NCBI RefSeq assembly: GCF_003334855.1
Contig: NZ_QOWE01000021.1
Location: forward strand, 95,902 to 159,901
Direction of reading: 5' to 3'
DNA: 64,000 nt
From: Larkinella punicea
Lineage (GTDB): Bacteria; Bacteroidota; Bacteroidia; Cytophagales; Spirosomataceae
This document shows positions 17,760-27,052 of the stretch, piece by piece. The notes beneath the pieces were generated by a model that was given only the letters and a program-made list of their open reading frames with translations, did not search any database and was not told the DNA's origin. The stretch's first letter is position 1; each line of letters opens with the position of its first letter. Both the position numbers and the translations under genes were made by a program.

Positions 17760-18299
17760 CTAGGTGAGGTATTCGGAAAGATTTGTTTTCAAGGTTGAGA
17801 GCGCGCGGGTGATGTGGTATTCGACGGCCCGTTCCGAAATCAGTAGCGAAGATGCAATTTCTTTGTTGGATAAACCCTGCTCACGGCTCATTTTAAACAC
17901 ATTCCGGCACTGGCAAGGCAGGGTGTCGACCAGACCGATGACCTTTTCTTTCAGGCTGTTGTAGAGCACGTCGTTTTCGGTGCAGTTGGCCGCGGCACAG
18001 TCGTAGTCAACAGCTTCCTGGGCGTGTTCCTGCCGGATCTTGCTGTTTCTGAGGTACTCAAAAACCTTGAATTTGGCCGAGCGGAGCAAATACCGTTCAA
18101 TGGAAACCGTGATTTCCAGTTCGTCACGCCGTTCCCAGAGCGACTTGAAAATGTCTTGCACCATTCCTTTGGCGACCTCCCGATCGCGCAGGTTGTTGTA
18201 ACAGACCCCGAAAACCTGCTCCCAATGCCGCAAATACACCTCCCGAAACGATTTTTCGTCGATTTTAAAAGGGGCGGTATGCGGCTGCGCTTCGGGCAT
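17760..18299 (-). CDS. ECF RNA polymerase sigma factor of the siderophore operon
   Basis: A 179-residue ECF sigma factor. Region 2 at ~15-60 (FREVYLRHWEQVFGVC, AKGMVQDIFKSLWERRDELE) and region 4 at ~115-170 (VDTLPCQCRNVFKMSREQGL, NKEIASSLLISERAVEYH). It is the first gene of a seven-gene minus-strand unit reaching to 8347, with the anti-sigma factor directly behind it. Autoregulation of the whole operon is the usual pattern and is inferred. Start is ATG at 18299, 11 bases downstream of the predicted transcription start. Confidence 0.92.
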   Translation of the reverse strand: MPEAQPHTAPFKIDEKSFREVYLRHWEQVFGVCYNNLRDREVAKGMVQDIFKSLWERRDELEITVSIERYLLRSAKFKVFEYLRNSKIRQEHAQEAVDYDCAAANCTENDVLYNSLKEKVIGLVDTLPCQCRNVFKMSREQGLSNKEIASSLLISERAVEYHITRALSTLKTNLSEYLT

Positions 18300-18316
18300 T
18301 GAATGCGGAGAAAGCG

Positions 18317-18324
18317 CAAATATA
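18317..18324 (-). promoter_or_regulatory. Candidate -7 box for the siderophore operon
   Basis: TATATTTG on the minus strand matches the Bacteroidota -7 consensus TAnnTTTG and ends 17 bases before the sigma-factor ATG. No TTTG was found 19-23 bases upstream, so the -33 half is weak or absent. Confidence 0.4.
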
Positions 18325-18408
18325 AGCCCTCACTTTGTTTTTATATAGATTAATTCTAAATAGTTTACTTCTTTTTGATTTTCAGTGCATGATTGGTCAT
18401 TCACCCAC

Positions 18409-19701
18409 TCAAAGGTACTTTTTCAGGTAGGCAATGATACGCGGCCAATCCGTGGGCAGAACGGCATGGCCTCCCTCGTGCATAAAATACCCCAGGTGAT
18501 TCATCAGCAAAGACGTATCCTCCGCCGGGGGCATGACGGTGGTTTCCGGAGCGGTTTTTCCGAAAAGCTTATAGACCGGGGCCGCGGCCACTGCCGACAG
18601 AAATTCCCCTTTTGGGTCCGACCAGTAATCCGTGCTGCCGGTTTGGAGGAGTAAAGGCCGGGGAGCCATCAGAGCAACCAGCACATGCCCATCAATCGGT
18701 AAGCTGTTCACCTTGTCAGAGTAGGTATGGTAGTTGGCAGCAAACTGGTACAGATACCGCGAGGGATCGGTAATATGCCCGATGGTTTCTCCGAAATTGC
18801 GTCGGCTCAAAGCCGCCCCTCCTTCGCCCGAAATGCTGGCGACCACCACCTTAAACCGGGTGTCATGAATGCCTGCCCAAAGAACCGCCTTCCCCAAACG
18901 GGAAGCGCCCTGAAGGGCAATGCGGGTCGCATCAATCTGTTTATCCGTTTCAAAGTAATCCATCGCCCGGCTAAGTCCCCAGGCCCAGGCCGAAATCGCT
19001 CCCCACTCATTGGCAGCCGGTCCGGTTTGATTCGGTTTTAAATACGTTTTTCTAATACCGTACTGAATCCCCTCCTTAAAATCCGGTTCAATATCTCCGT
19101 AATACACGGTGGCAAAGCCCATTCCGGCCTCCAGAAACTGCTCCACATTTAGTTTGCCAAAGGGAGTCGGTTTGTCGGCCCGAACCTTTTTGCCTTCTCT
19201 CGACCAGATCGTACCAACCCGCAAGCCCGGATCATCGATGATCTGATTGTAAGCCGAAAAAGAAATATTCATCAACAGAGGCACCGGTTTTTTGACCGCG
19301 CTCGGCAGGTAAATCACCAGATTCATCTTGTGGTCGGCTGTATCGCTGGTAAAATACACGACCACCTGCTTCCGAATCGCCTTGCCATTGAAAACCGACG
19401 TTCCCGGATCAACTGCGTGAAACCGCATTGCCTTCGGGCGCGGGGGCATTTTTCCAAACTGGATTTCCTCCACGAGCTTGAGGAGTTCCGGTCGCCGTTT
19501 TCGGGTCCAGACCTTTGCATTCGTAACCTTTTGACCATCAGCACCCGTCAATAAATCAGGAAGCTCGTACGAACCAACGGAGTCTTCCTGATAATTGACG
19601 GGAATCCCGGCCACCAGCGTTGGCCGGTTAGCGGCTGGCTGTTGCGCCAGAGCCGCCAGCGAGAACGCCATCAAAATGAGTACGGTTAACGGTCTTTTCA
19701 T
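18409..19701 (-). CDS. CE15-like glucuronoyl esterase / acetylxylan-esterase-type hydrolase
   Basis: A 430-residue secreted esterase. Signal peptide 1-19 (ends AALAQ). The nucleophile motif is GASRLGK, Ser267, matching the G-x-S-R-x-G-K signature of carbohydrate esterase family 15. An acidic residue follows in SGEGG (~E293), and histidines are in MHEGGH (H408, H412). CE15 enzymes cut the ester between lignin alcohols and glucuronic acid on xylan. It lies 79 bp downstream of a GH106-like rhamnosidase on the same strand, so it may act on plant cell-wall side chains. The family call is firm; the actual substrate is inferred. Confidence 0.82.
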   Translation of the reverse strand: MKRPLTVLILMAFSLAALAQQPAANRPTLVAGIPVNYQEDSVGSYELPDLLTGADGQKVTNAKVWTRKRRPELLKLVEEIQFGKMPPRPKAMRFHAVDPGTSVFNGKAIRKQVVVYFTSDTADHKMNLVIYLPSAVKKPVPLLMNISFSAYNQIIDDPGLRVGTIWSREGKKVRADKPTPFGKLNVEQFLEAGMGFATVYYGDIEPDFKEGIQYGIRKTYLKPNQTGPAANEWGAISAWAWGLSRAMDYFETDKQIDATRIALQGASRLGKAVLWAGIHDTRFKVVVASISGEGGAALSRRNFGETIGHITDPSRYLYQFAANYHTYSDKVNSLPIDGHVLVALMAPRPLLLQTGSTDYWSDPKGEFLSAVAAAPVYKLFGKTAPETTVMPPAEDTSLLMNHLGYFMHEGGHAVLPTDWPRIIAYLKKYL

Positions 19702-19780
19702 CGTTTCAGGAGATTACCTGGTAAAGACCATTCGTCCGGGAAACTACCGAAGTCGTTTTGGGCTCACCAGCGGGTTCCCC

Positions 19781-22700
19781 CTACTGTTTCACGGTTGCAG
19801 CAGCGGGTGTCGCTTCCAGCACCCGAACCGGCCCCAGAAGCCCCGACGGCAGCAGGGGCGAATCGGCCCGATAGAACGGCATGGTGGTGAACGTGATCTT
19901 GCTGGTCACAGCAGGCTGGGCGTCACCGATCAGGCGATTTACCCAGAGGTTCGTCACCTTGACTTGTACGGTATTGCGACCGGGTTTCAGCGCCTGCGTG
20001 ATGTCGATGCGGAACGGTTTTTTCCAAACCGTCCCCACAATCTTGCCGTTGACAATCACCTCGGCGATGTTCTTCACCTCGCCCAGATCCAGGATATATG
20101 ACGCATTTTTCGTTACCTTCGGCACATCGAATACATTGTCGTACGTGGCCGTTCCGGAGAAGTATTTAACGCCCGGATCGGTATTTTCCGTCAACGACGC
20201 CAGTGTGTTGAACGTGGCCTGCGCGGGAGCGCCCCTCCCCTCCTGAAAGGCAACTTTCCAGGCACCCGTCACACTGACAACGGGTGATTCCGTGACGGCG
20301 GGTTTGGTGAAGGACGTTACCGTCGCCTTATCGCGGAAAACGATAAAATACGCTTGCCACGACTCGAATTGGAGCGGTACAATGGTACGTCCGTCCTTGA
20401 TCTGGTACGACACTTTCTCGGTTTTGCCCGTTTCTGGATTCCATAATTCCGGCACTTTTCCCGTCACCCGGAAACTGACCGTGGCCTCGTTCGGATTGTC
20501 GCTGCGGTTATCGAGCCAGTAGAGATCAGTGTCGGCGGTTTGGCGGTGGACATACAATACTTTCGAACTGGCTCCGGAAATGTCCACATCTTTCGGAACG
20601 TTCATCTCGCTTAAAACCGCATCCACCGGTTTGGTCGAGACGTTCGGATGGGTCCAGATTTGATTCACCAGGGCCGTAAACTCTGCCGAACGCGGCCCGG
20701 CCGGATTGTCGCTCAGGCTGGGAGAACGCTCGGGCTTGACACCCGCTATTTTCATCCCCGCTTTAACCAGTTCACCGAGTTTTTTCAACACGGGCAACGT
20801 CATGGTTCTTGCCGACGAGTCCAGCACCATCAGGCGGTATTGCTGACCGCCCGGCGTCACCATCTTTCCGCCTTCCACCCGCAGTGCGCTCTTCACCACC
20901 GTAGCATTGGCAAAATCGAAGGCATAACCGTCCGGAATGGCGGGCAGTTTCTGGGTAAATAACTGGGTGATGTTGTTGTTTTCCCCGTAATAATAAAGCA
21001 CATCCACGACCGGTTTGCCCTGCTGGAGCAGGAAGCAACTCCGGCCCAGGTAGCTCATCCAGACGCTGGCCTGCTCGGCCCAGGTTTCCTGCCGGGTAAA
21101 ATACTGCCCGAAAGGCCCGAGCGAAATACCCGGTTTTTTATCATCCAGCGGCTGATGCACCGACGTGTGTACGACAAAGCGGTTTAGCCCCGACGCCATT
21201 TCCAGATCGGCGGTGCGTTTCAGTTTCTCGGGATGCCAGCTAAACGCATTGCCAACGGAAGTCATCGACTCGGCAGCCACCAGATTCTGCCCATAAATGT
21301 GCGCCACCGAAGCCGCTTCCCGAATGTCGGCTTCGCTGCGAACTTCCTCGTCGGCACCACCGGCCAGACTACCCGGCGTCCACATGGCCGACATCGGCAC
21401 ATCGGCTTTCCGCTTTACATCCATGCCGTCTGCTAAAAAAATCCGCCCCCCTTCGTGCGATTCCGTATACCGTTTCATACCCCGCACTTTCAGCGCTTCG
21501 CCAATGACTTCGTAGTGGTTTTCAACGATCAGCTCACCGATGGTTTTCCGGAAATCCCACAAAAATTTCTCGCTGGCTTCGGCGCTATTCACCACGCGGC
21601 CCGTCAGCACCGGTAGCCAGGGTTTGATGTCGTAGCCGCGTCGTTTCAGAAACTCTTCGGGCATGGCTTTGGTCCAGGTCATGTGACCCGCTTCGTAGCT
21701 GTCCAGCACCATGTATTGCAGTCCCTGCGCGCCCATCTGGCCCCCGGTAGCCTCCTTGTACATGTCCAGATAGGTATCGATGTATTTCCGAACGGCAACG
21801 TTGTCGAGCTTATCGACTTCCAGACCGGTGGCTTCGGGCGAAGCGGGGTGGTTGTTGCGGCCCGTCAGCGAATAACCCAGTCGCATGACCACCCAGTCTC
21901 CACCGGTCGGCGGTGTCCAGTTCAGCGTTCCGTCGGCACTCATTTTGGCGGTCAGATCCACCACATCCTGGGTCGGAATGGCGTCGGCATCGGTTTTTAT
22001 GAGCGAGTGCGTGCTTTCTTTCCACGGATTAAAACCGGCTTTTTCTTCAAACAGGTCCACCCGGTCGGTGTTATGCAGCACCAGTTCAGCCACCGGCACA
22101 CCCTCCGGTTTGCCCGGAGCGGCACTTCCGCCCATCATTGCCGCAAACGGATTGCCCTGGGGTTCCAGGGTTTTAAACGTAACCCGGAAGTACTTGGCGG
22201 TGGTGGGCAAAATGCTCATCGTGTTCTGGGGAACCGTACTGCCCCGAATCACCACCACATCCCGGAAATTGACACCGTCGTCGCTCACTTTCAGCGCCCG
22301 GTTGTCGGGCGCTCCTCTAAATTCGGCCAGTGCGCCCCCGCTGGTGGCGCCCACAATGGTAAGCGCCTTGACCGTCTGCGGGCTGTCGAACGCGTACTGA
22401 ATCCACATGTCCTGACCCACTTCCATTGGCGGCAGCATCGTAGTTTTTGCCAGATCACCGTCGGTCAGGTCGGCGAGGCTGAACGTTCCGCCACTCGACG
22501 TGATTTTCGGATTGAGCGAAGCCAACGATTTCTCAGCCGCCGGCAGTCGATAGGCGATTACCGCAGCATCGGCGTAGTAGTTTTGCGGTTTTCCCGCCGA
22601 ACCGCCGAGCATGGCGGCACCGAGCGGTACGTTCTGGAAATTGCCGGTCGTGTTCGGTGGTTGGGGAAGTTTCCCCGAAAACGGCTGACCGCCCGGAACG

Positions 22701-23116
22701 CGGGTTTCCGTCCAGACGTACTTTTTCATGCCATCGCTGGCAGGCACCCACGGGCCACCCGTCACGCTCCAGCCCGGCGATCCGGCAATGGCCATTTCCA
22801 ACTGGAGTTTCTGGGCCAGATCGGTGGTGTGTTTGAAGGCGTCTTTCCATTCGGGGGTCATAAACACCAGCTTTTGGGGCGTCACGGCGGGCGTAAACAG
22901 GCTGGCGTCAAAATTCTGAAAACCGCCGATGCCGATGCGGTTCATCCATTCCAGGTCTTTGGTGATGCCTTCTTTGGTGATGTTGCCATTCATCCAGTGC
23001 CACCACACGCGGGGCTTGGCAGCATTGGGCGGGGTCTGAAAGCCTTTTTGGAGCGCGGAAGGCTGCGCAAAGGCCAAAGCCGGGAGCAGCCAGGCCAGAA
23101 CCGTCATTTTTTTCAT
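19781..23116 (-). CDS. GH106-like alpha-L-rhamnosidase
   Basis: A 1111-residue secreted glycoside hydrolase. ATG at 23116 gives a clean signal peptide (MKKMTVLAWLLPALAFAQ); an ATG 12 codons upstream lies inside an inverted repeat and is less likely. The N-terminal region KPRVWWHWMNGNITKEGITK followed by MNRIGIGGFQNFD is typical of GH106 rhamnosidases and related large hydrolases. An F5/8-type discoidin-like segment is at ~225-330 and the catalytic barrel at ~390-850. The C-terminal ~130 residues form a jelly-roll (YDNVFDVPKVTKNASYILD, PFRIDITQALKPGRNTVQVK). The family attacks rhamnose in pectin (rhamnogalacturonan) and other glycans. Neighbours suggest a small plant-polysaccharide locus without its own SusCD. 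Confidence 0.83.
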   Translation of the reverse strand: MKKMTVLAWLLPALAFAQPSALQKGFQTPPNAAKPRVWWHWMNGNITKEGITKDLEWMNRIGIGGFQNFDASLFTPAVTPQKLVFMTPEWKDAFKHTTDLAQKLQLEMAIAGSPGWSVTGGPWVPASDGMKKYVWTETRVPGGQPFSGKLPQPPNTTGNFQNVPLGAAMLGGSAGKPQNYYADAAVIAYRLPAAEKSLASLNPKITSSGGTFSLADLTDGDLAKTTMLPPMEVGQDMWIQYAFDSPQTVKALTIVGATSGGALAEFRGAPDNRALKVSDDGVNFRDVVVIRGSTVPQNTMSILPTTAKYFRVTFKTLEPQGNPFAAMMGGSAAPGKPEGVPVAELVLHNTDRVDLFEEKAGFNPWKESTHSLIKTDADAIPTQDVVDLTAKMSADGTLNWTPPTGGDWVVMRLGYSLTGRNNHPASPEATGLEVDKLDNVAVRKYIDTYLDMYKEATGGQMGAQGLQYMVLDSYEAGHMTWTKAMPEEFLKRRGYDIKPWLPVLTGRVVNSAEASEKFLWDFRKTIGELIVENHYEVIGEALKVRGMKRYTESHEGGRIFLADGMDVKRKADVPMSAMWTPGSLAGGADEEVRSEADIREAASVAHIYGQNLVAAESMTSVGNAFSWHPEKLKRTADLEMASGLNRFVVHTSVHQPLDDKKPGISLGPFGQYFTRQETWAEQASVWMSYLGRSCFLLQQGKPVVDVLYYYGENNNITQLFTQKLPAIPDGYAFDFANATVVKSALRVEGGKMVTPGGQQYRLMVLDSSARTMTLPVLKKLGELVKAGMKIAGVKPERSPSLSDNPAGPRSAEFTALVNQIWTHPNVSTKPVDAVLSEMNVPKDVDISGASSKVLYVHRQTADTDLYWLDNRSDNPNEATVSFRVTGKVPELWNPETGKTEKVSYQIKDGRTIVPLQFESWQAYFIVFRDKATVTSFTKPAVTESPVVSVTGAWKVAFQEGRGAPAQATFNTLASLTENTDPGVKYFSGTATYDNVFDVPKVTKNASYILDLGEVKNIAEVIVNGKIVGTVWKKPFRIDITQALKPGRNTVQVKVTNLWVNRLIGDAQPAVTSKITFTTMPFYRADSPLLPSGLLGPVRVLEATPAAATVKQ

Positions 23117-23148
23117 AGAGATTGGTCGTTGGGGTATCAGGCGGTGAG

Positions 23149-23185
23149 CCATACGGACTCTTCCCGGTGCGAAAAGTCCGTATGG
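23149..23185. repeat. 11-bp perfect inverted repeat in the GH106 leader
   Basis: CCATACGGACT (23149-23159) is repeated inverted at 23175-23185 around a 15-base loop. It lies between the ThuA-dehydrogenase stop (23194) and the GH106 start (23116), both minus strand. There is no T tract, so it is more likely an operator or an mRNA hairpin than an intrinsic terminator. Confidence 0.6.
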
Positions 23186-23193
23186 TACAATTA

Positions 23194-26100
23194 TTACTTA
23201 TCACCTTTGAAAGACATGCCCTGAACCTCAAGGGTTAACGACGTAACTTTTTTGTCGGCACCACGGCTGAATTTGAACACGGTGTTATTTCCGCCTTTAA
23301 ATTCATCGGCTCCCGGCCCGGGCGTGAGCTCGCCTTCCTTATCACCCGCCTTCATGGACAGCCGTCCTGCTTTGGGGGTAATTTCGATGTACTCAAAAGG
23401 AAGCCCGGACATCTTGTATTTCCCCGCATACGCTTCCAGATCCTGGGATTGACCTGATGCCGCAGACGCTGGCGTCGAAGCCGGTTTTGCGCTGGTTTCC
23501 GCCGACTGACGCGTTTGGAACTCCAGATCGATCACCACGAACAGCGACTGCCCGGCGGGGGCTTTGTCGTTTTTAAAGACTAGATACACATCGTGAAGAC
23601 CCGTAGCGCCCGACAGTTTAGCCACCACCGGCGGGGGCATGCTGGTGACACTCCCTCCCTCACTCGGAGAAATGAAGGCGGTTTCGCCGACGAGTTTGCC
23701 GGTTGGTTCATCCAGCCGCACCTCGATCGTGCCACCGGCTGCGTTCAACTGGGATTTCGGTGCCGAAGCGGTAAATTTGATCTGTTCGATACCGGTTAAA
23801 TCCAGGTTGCTGAACCCAATGCTGGAGTTTTTAACCGAGGCAATGATCACGGTGCCGTATTTCATGACGCCCTCGATCTTGTCGGCTTTCCCGGCGGGGA
23901 GCTTCGCACTGCGCAAAACCAGCGTTTTTTCGGCCGTAATCGCGGGAACACCGGAGTTGCCTTTGTCCCGATACGCAGCCCGAACCAGATACCGGCCTTC
24001 GCCCTTGTCACCCGCGGGCAGATTCATGGTATAACTTCCCTTGACCGGCAACGATGGAGACGCCTGCTTCTTTTCGGCCAGACTCAGAATGTAGCGCACC
24101 ATTTCCTGCACATCGGCCTGGGCCAGTTGGGGGTGGGCACTCATGGCGACATCGCCCCAAGCGCCACTACCACCGGAGATCACTTTTTTGGCCAGACGCT
24201 CGGCTGCACCGGCTTCGCCTTTGTATTTCAGAGCAACTTGCTCATAAGCAGGCCCCACCGATTTTTTATCGACACTGTGACACGCCTTGCAATCGCTGCT
24301 CTCCATCAATTTCAGCCCTTTGACGACCTGCGCGGACGCATCGGCGCTGCGGTGCCCCTGCGCAATTTCGGCCAGATCGTAGCCTTCGGCTAAATAGTCG
24401 ATATTGACAGCAACTTCGGCGGGTTTGATTTTTCCGCTCGCCAGACTACCATCTTCCTTATCCTGGACTTTTACTTCGTAGGCAAACGGTTGTCCCGGAA
24501 AGAAAAAGGTCTGGTTGCTGTTTTTGGTTTCGAACGTCAACACCGGTTCTTCATTACCGGCCATAATTTCCACCGTCCGGCTGCTGCTGCCGCCTTTGGC
24601 ATCGGTTACCGTTAAGGTCGCTTTGTAAATCCCGGCTTTGTCGAAGCTGACGGTCGGGTTTGCCACCGGGAAGGTTCGTTTGGAGTTTCCAGATTGAGAA
24701 GTGACCGTCCAGCTATACCTCAACGCATCGTTGTCAAAATCCCTGGTGCCTTCCGACGAAAGCCGGGCTTTGAACGGTATTGATCCGCCTTTTTTGGACG
24801 TGGCTACCTGAACGAGCGGTTTGCGGTTGCCGCCGTTGTACTCGATGCGCACCAGCCGGGCGTCGTCGTTTTGCGTAAACCAGCCGCTGCCGTATTCCAG
24901 CATGTACAAATCACCTTCCGGGCCAAACTCGATGTCAACCGGATTGGAGAACTTATAGCTGGGCATCACCCGCTCCATCGACGCATAGTTTCCGTTCGCG
25001 TCCAGCGTCACCGCCATCAGCCAGCCGCGCATCCATTCGTAGATGATCAGTTTACCATCATAATAATCCGGGAAAGGCCGCTTTGCCTGGGTGAACTGGT
25101 CCCGGTGAAAAACCGGCCCGGCCATTGCCGAACGACCACCGGCTCCCATCAGCGGAAACTCTTTGGATTCGGCGTAGGGGTACCAGATGAAGGCTTTCTG
25201 CGCCGGTGGCAACTGGTTTAAGCCGGTGTTATTGACCGAATGATTGACCGGTTTTTCCGGATCATATAGCGCTCCGGATTGGCCGGTGGCAAAGTCATAC
25301 TGGAAATAGGGTTTATTATCGCCCACAAAATACGGCCAGCCGTAATTCCCAGCTTTCCGCGCCTGCCCGATTTCATCCTGTCCGGCGGGTCCGCGCTTTT
25401 CGCCCGGTTGTCCCGCATCCGGACCAATATCGCCCCAGTAGAGAAAACCGGTTTTGGGATCTACCGAGATGCGGAATGGATTCCGGTGGCCCATCGTGTA
25501 AATCTCCGGGCGGGTTTTAGGGGTTCCTTTTGGAAAAAGATTGCCTTCCGGAATGGTGTAGGAACCGTCCGCTGTGGGATGAATCCGCAGGATTTTGCCG
25601 CGCAGATCGTTTGTGTTGGCCGAGGTCATCTGCGCATCGAAGGGCGACCGGCCGGGTCGTTCATCCGCCGGGCTGTAGCCGTTGGATTGCTGCGGATTGA
25701 TGTTGTCGCCGGTCGACAGGTATAAATTTCCGTGGGCGTCGAAAGTCAACGAACCGCCCGCGTGACCGCTGATTTCGCGTTGCGTCGCCACGTCGAGGAT
25801 GACTTTTTTGGAACTCATCACCAGTTCGTCGCCTTTCAACTCGTAACGGACCAGGCTATTTTTGGCTTCTTTTCCTTCGGGCGAATAATACAGGTAAATC
25901 CAGTGGTTCTGCGCAAAATGGGGATCTTTCGTCAGACTCAGCAAACCGCCTTCGTCTTCACCGACTTTTCCCTCCTTATCGGTGACTTTGGTGTTCACCG
26001 GAATATGGGCAATGAGGGTAATCTTACCGGTCGAGGGGCTGTAGAGTTTAACATTGCCCCGGCGTTCAACAAACAGTACGCGGTTATCCGGCAGCACGGT

Positions 26101-26967
26101 CAACTCCATCGGCTCGTCGAGTTTCTCGCCCAACACCACTTTTGAAAACCGGTTTTCTTCGGGCAGTCGTTTCGTTTTTGCTTTGGTATAATCCAGCGGT
26201 TTTGGCGAATCGCCCCCCATCGCGTAGTGCAACCCGGCCCCCAGGTGCTTCAAAAACAGCGGTTCCGAAAAGCTGGCATCCGTGTGGCCACCTGCTGTGT
26301 AGAACGAACGTCCGCCGTCAAACTCCTGGTACCAGGCCATCGGGTGATTGTCGCCATTGGTGCCGCCCTGATAGGTTTTTTCGTCGATGGTCATCAGGAC
26401 GTGCAAAGCCGGGCTGATGTTTTTGAAGGAATAAAACTCGTCCTCCCGCTCCCAGCGCTCCGGCAGAAACCGGGTGGACGGGTGGTTTTTGTCTACCACC
26501 ACAAAGGTTCCCTTCTGGATGTTGTTGGGCATGGGGTGGTTGGCAAACCAGGCGCCGGCCAGTTGATTGTACCAGGGCCAGTCGTATTCGGTATCCGTTG
26601 CCGAGTGAATGCCCATGTAGCCTCCTCCCGACTGGATGTAGCGTTCAAAGGCGTTCTGCTGCTGGGCATTCAGCACGTCGCCGGTGGTGCTCAAAAAGAC
26701 GACCGCCCGGTAGCGTTTCAGATTTTCTTCGTTGAAGCGGCCCGCATCTTCCGTGGTATCGACAGCGAATCCCTGTTCCTTACCCAGTTGAAATAGGGCT
26801 TTCTGACCCGCCCCGATAGACGCATGACGAAAGGCCAGCGTTTTGCTAAATACCAGAATGCGGGGTGGGTCTTTGACGAACCCATACGACCAAAGTCCGG
26901 TGGCCAAAAAGCCCACCAACACAACCCCAGCCAACCAGCGGAGGGAATAAGGAATACGTTTTTTCAT
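23194..26967 (-). CDS. ThuA / PQQ-type sugar dehydrogenase / PKD / cytochrome c / CBM fusion protein
   Basis: A 1257-residue exported multidomain protein. Domains in order: N-terminal membrane anchor or signal (~10-30); ThuA-like domain (~35-265; ILVFSKTLAFRHASIGAGQK, GGYMGIHSATDTEYDWPWY); six-bladed glucose/sorbosone dehydrogenase (~280-690; DNRVLFVERRGNVKLYSP, ISGHAGGSLTFDAHGNLYLS, GHRNPFRISVDPKTGFLYWG); PKD domain (~715-800); cytochrome c with CKACH near residue 892; a carbohydrate-binding-like domain (~1000-1140); and a C-terminal domain (~1165-1257) resembling DUF3471. It probably oxidises a sugar or sugar alcohol and passes electrons to its own heme. First gene of the block that includes GH106 and CE15, and divergent from a Nudix-type regulator. 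Confidence 0.88.
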   Translation of the reverse strand: MKKRIPYSLRWLAGVVLVGFLATGLWSYGFVKDPPRILVFSKTLAFRHASIGAGQKALFQLGKEQGFAVDTTEDAGRFNEENLKRYRAVVFLSTTGDVLNAQQQNAFERYIQSGGGYMGIHSATDTEYDWPWYNQLAGAWFANHPMPNNIQKGTFVVVDKNHPSTRFLPERWEREDEFYSFKNISPALHVLMTIDEKTYQGGTNGDNHPMAWYQEFDGGRSFYTAGGHTDASFSEPLFLKHLGAGLHYAMGGDSPKPLDYTKAKTKRLPEENRFSKVVLGEKLDEPMELTVLPDNRVLFVERRGNVKLYSPSTGKITLIAHIPVNTKVTDKEGKVGEDEGGLLSLTKDPHFAQNHWIYLYYSPEGKEAKNSLVRYELKGDELVMSSKKVILDVATQREISGHAGGSLTFDAHGNLYLSTGDNINPQQSNGYSPADERPGRSPFDAQMTSANTNDLRGKILRIHPTADGSYTIPEGNLFPKGTPKTRPEIYTMGHRNPFRISVDPKTGFLYWGDIGPDAGQPGEKRGPAGQDEIGQARKAGNYGWPYFVGDNKPYFQYDFATGQSGALYDPEKPVNHSVNNTGLNQLPPAQKAFIWYPYAESKEFPLMGAGGRSAMAGPVFHRDQFTQAKRPFPDYYDGKLIIYEWMRGWLMAVTLDANGNYASMERVMPSYKFSNPVDIEFGPEGDLYMLEYGSGWFTQNDDARLVRIEYNGGNRKPLVQVATSKKGGSIPFKARLSSEGTRDFDNDALRYSWTVTSQSGNSKRTFPVANPTVSFDKAGIYKATLTVTDAKGGSSSRTVEIMAGNEEPVLTFETKNSNQTFFFPGQPFAYEVKVQDKEDGSLASGKIKPAEVAVNIDYLAEGYDLAEIAQGHRSADASAQVVKGLKLMESSDCKACHSVDKKSVGPAYEQVALKYKGEAGAAERLAKKVISGGSGAWGDVAMSAHPQLAQADVQEMVRYILSLAEKKQASPSLPVKGSYTMNLPAGDKGEGRYLVRAAYRDKGNSGVPAITAEKTLVLRSAKLPAGKADKIEGVMKYGTVIIASVKNSSIGFSNLDLTGIEQIKFTASAPKSQLNAAGGTIEVRLDEPTGKLVGETAFISPSEGGSVTSMPPPVVAKLSGATGLHDVYLVFKNDKAPAGQSLFVVIDLEFQTRQSAETSAKPASTPASAASGQSQDLEAYAGKYKMSGLPFEYIEITPKAGRLSMKAGDKEGELTPGPGADEFKGGNNTVFKFSRGADKKVTSLTLEVQGMSFKGDK

Positions 26968-27015
26968 CGTTTTTGAATAGACTTATTGCCGTATAAAATT
27001 AAACTAATCTCTAAA

Positions 27016-27035
27016 GCGTAAATTTTACAGAATAA
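27016..27035. promoter_or_regulatory. Operator-like site 1 (GTAAATTTTAC core)
   Basis: The 11-base core GTAAA-T-TTTAC (27018-27028) is identical to the core of the stronger site at 27053-27077, with similar flanks (AGAATA against GGAATA). The core centres are 42 bp apart, about four helical turns, so two bound dimers would sit on one face of the DNA. The site is about 50 bp upstream of the ThuA-fusion start. Confidence 0.62.
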
Positions 27036-27052
27036 AGGTAGGGCACTTTTTT

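Noticed and set aside
21683..23224. 513-codon plus-strand frame opposite the GH106-like gene
   Set aside because: Composition is that of an antisense frame, and the minus-strand enzyme is continuous with a signal peptide.
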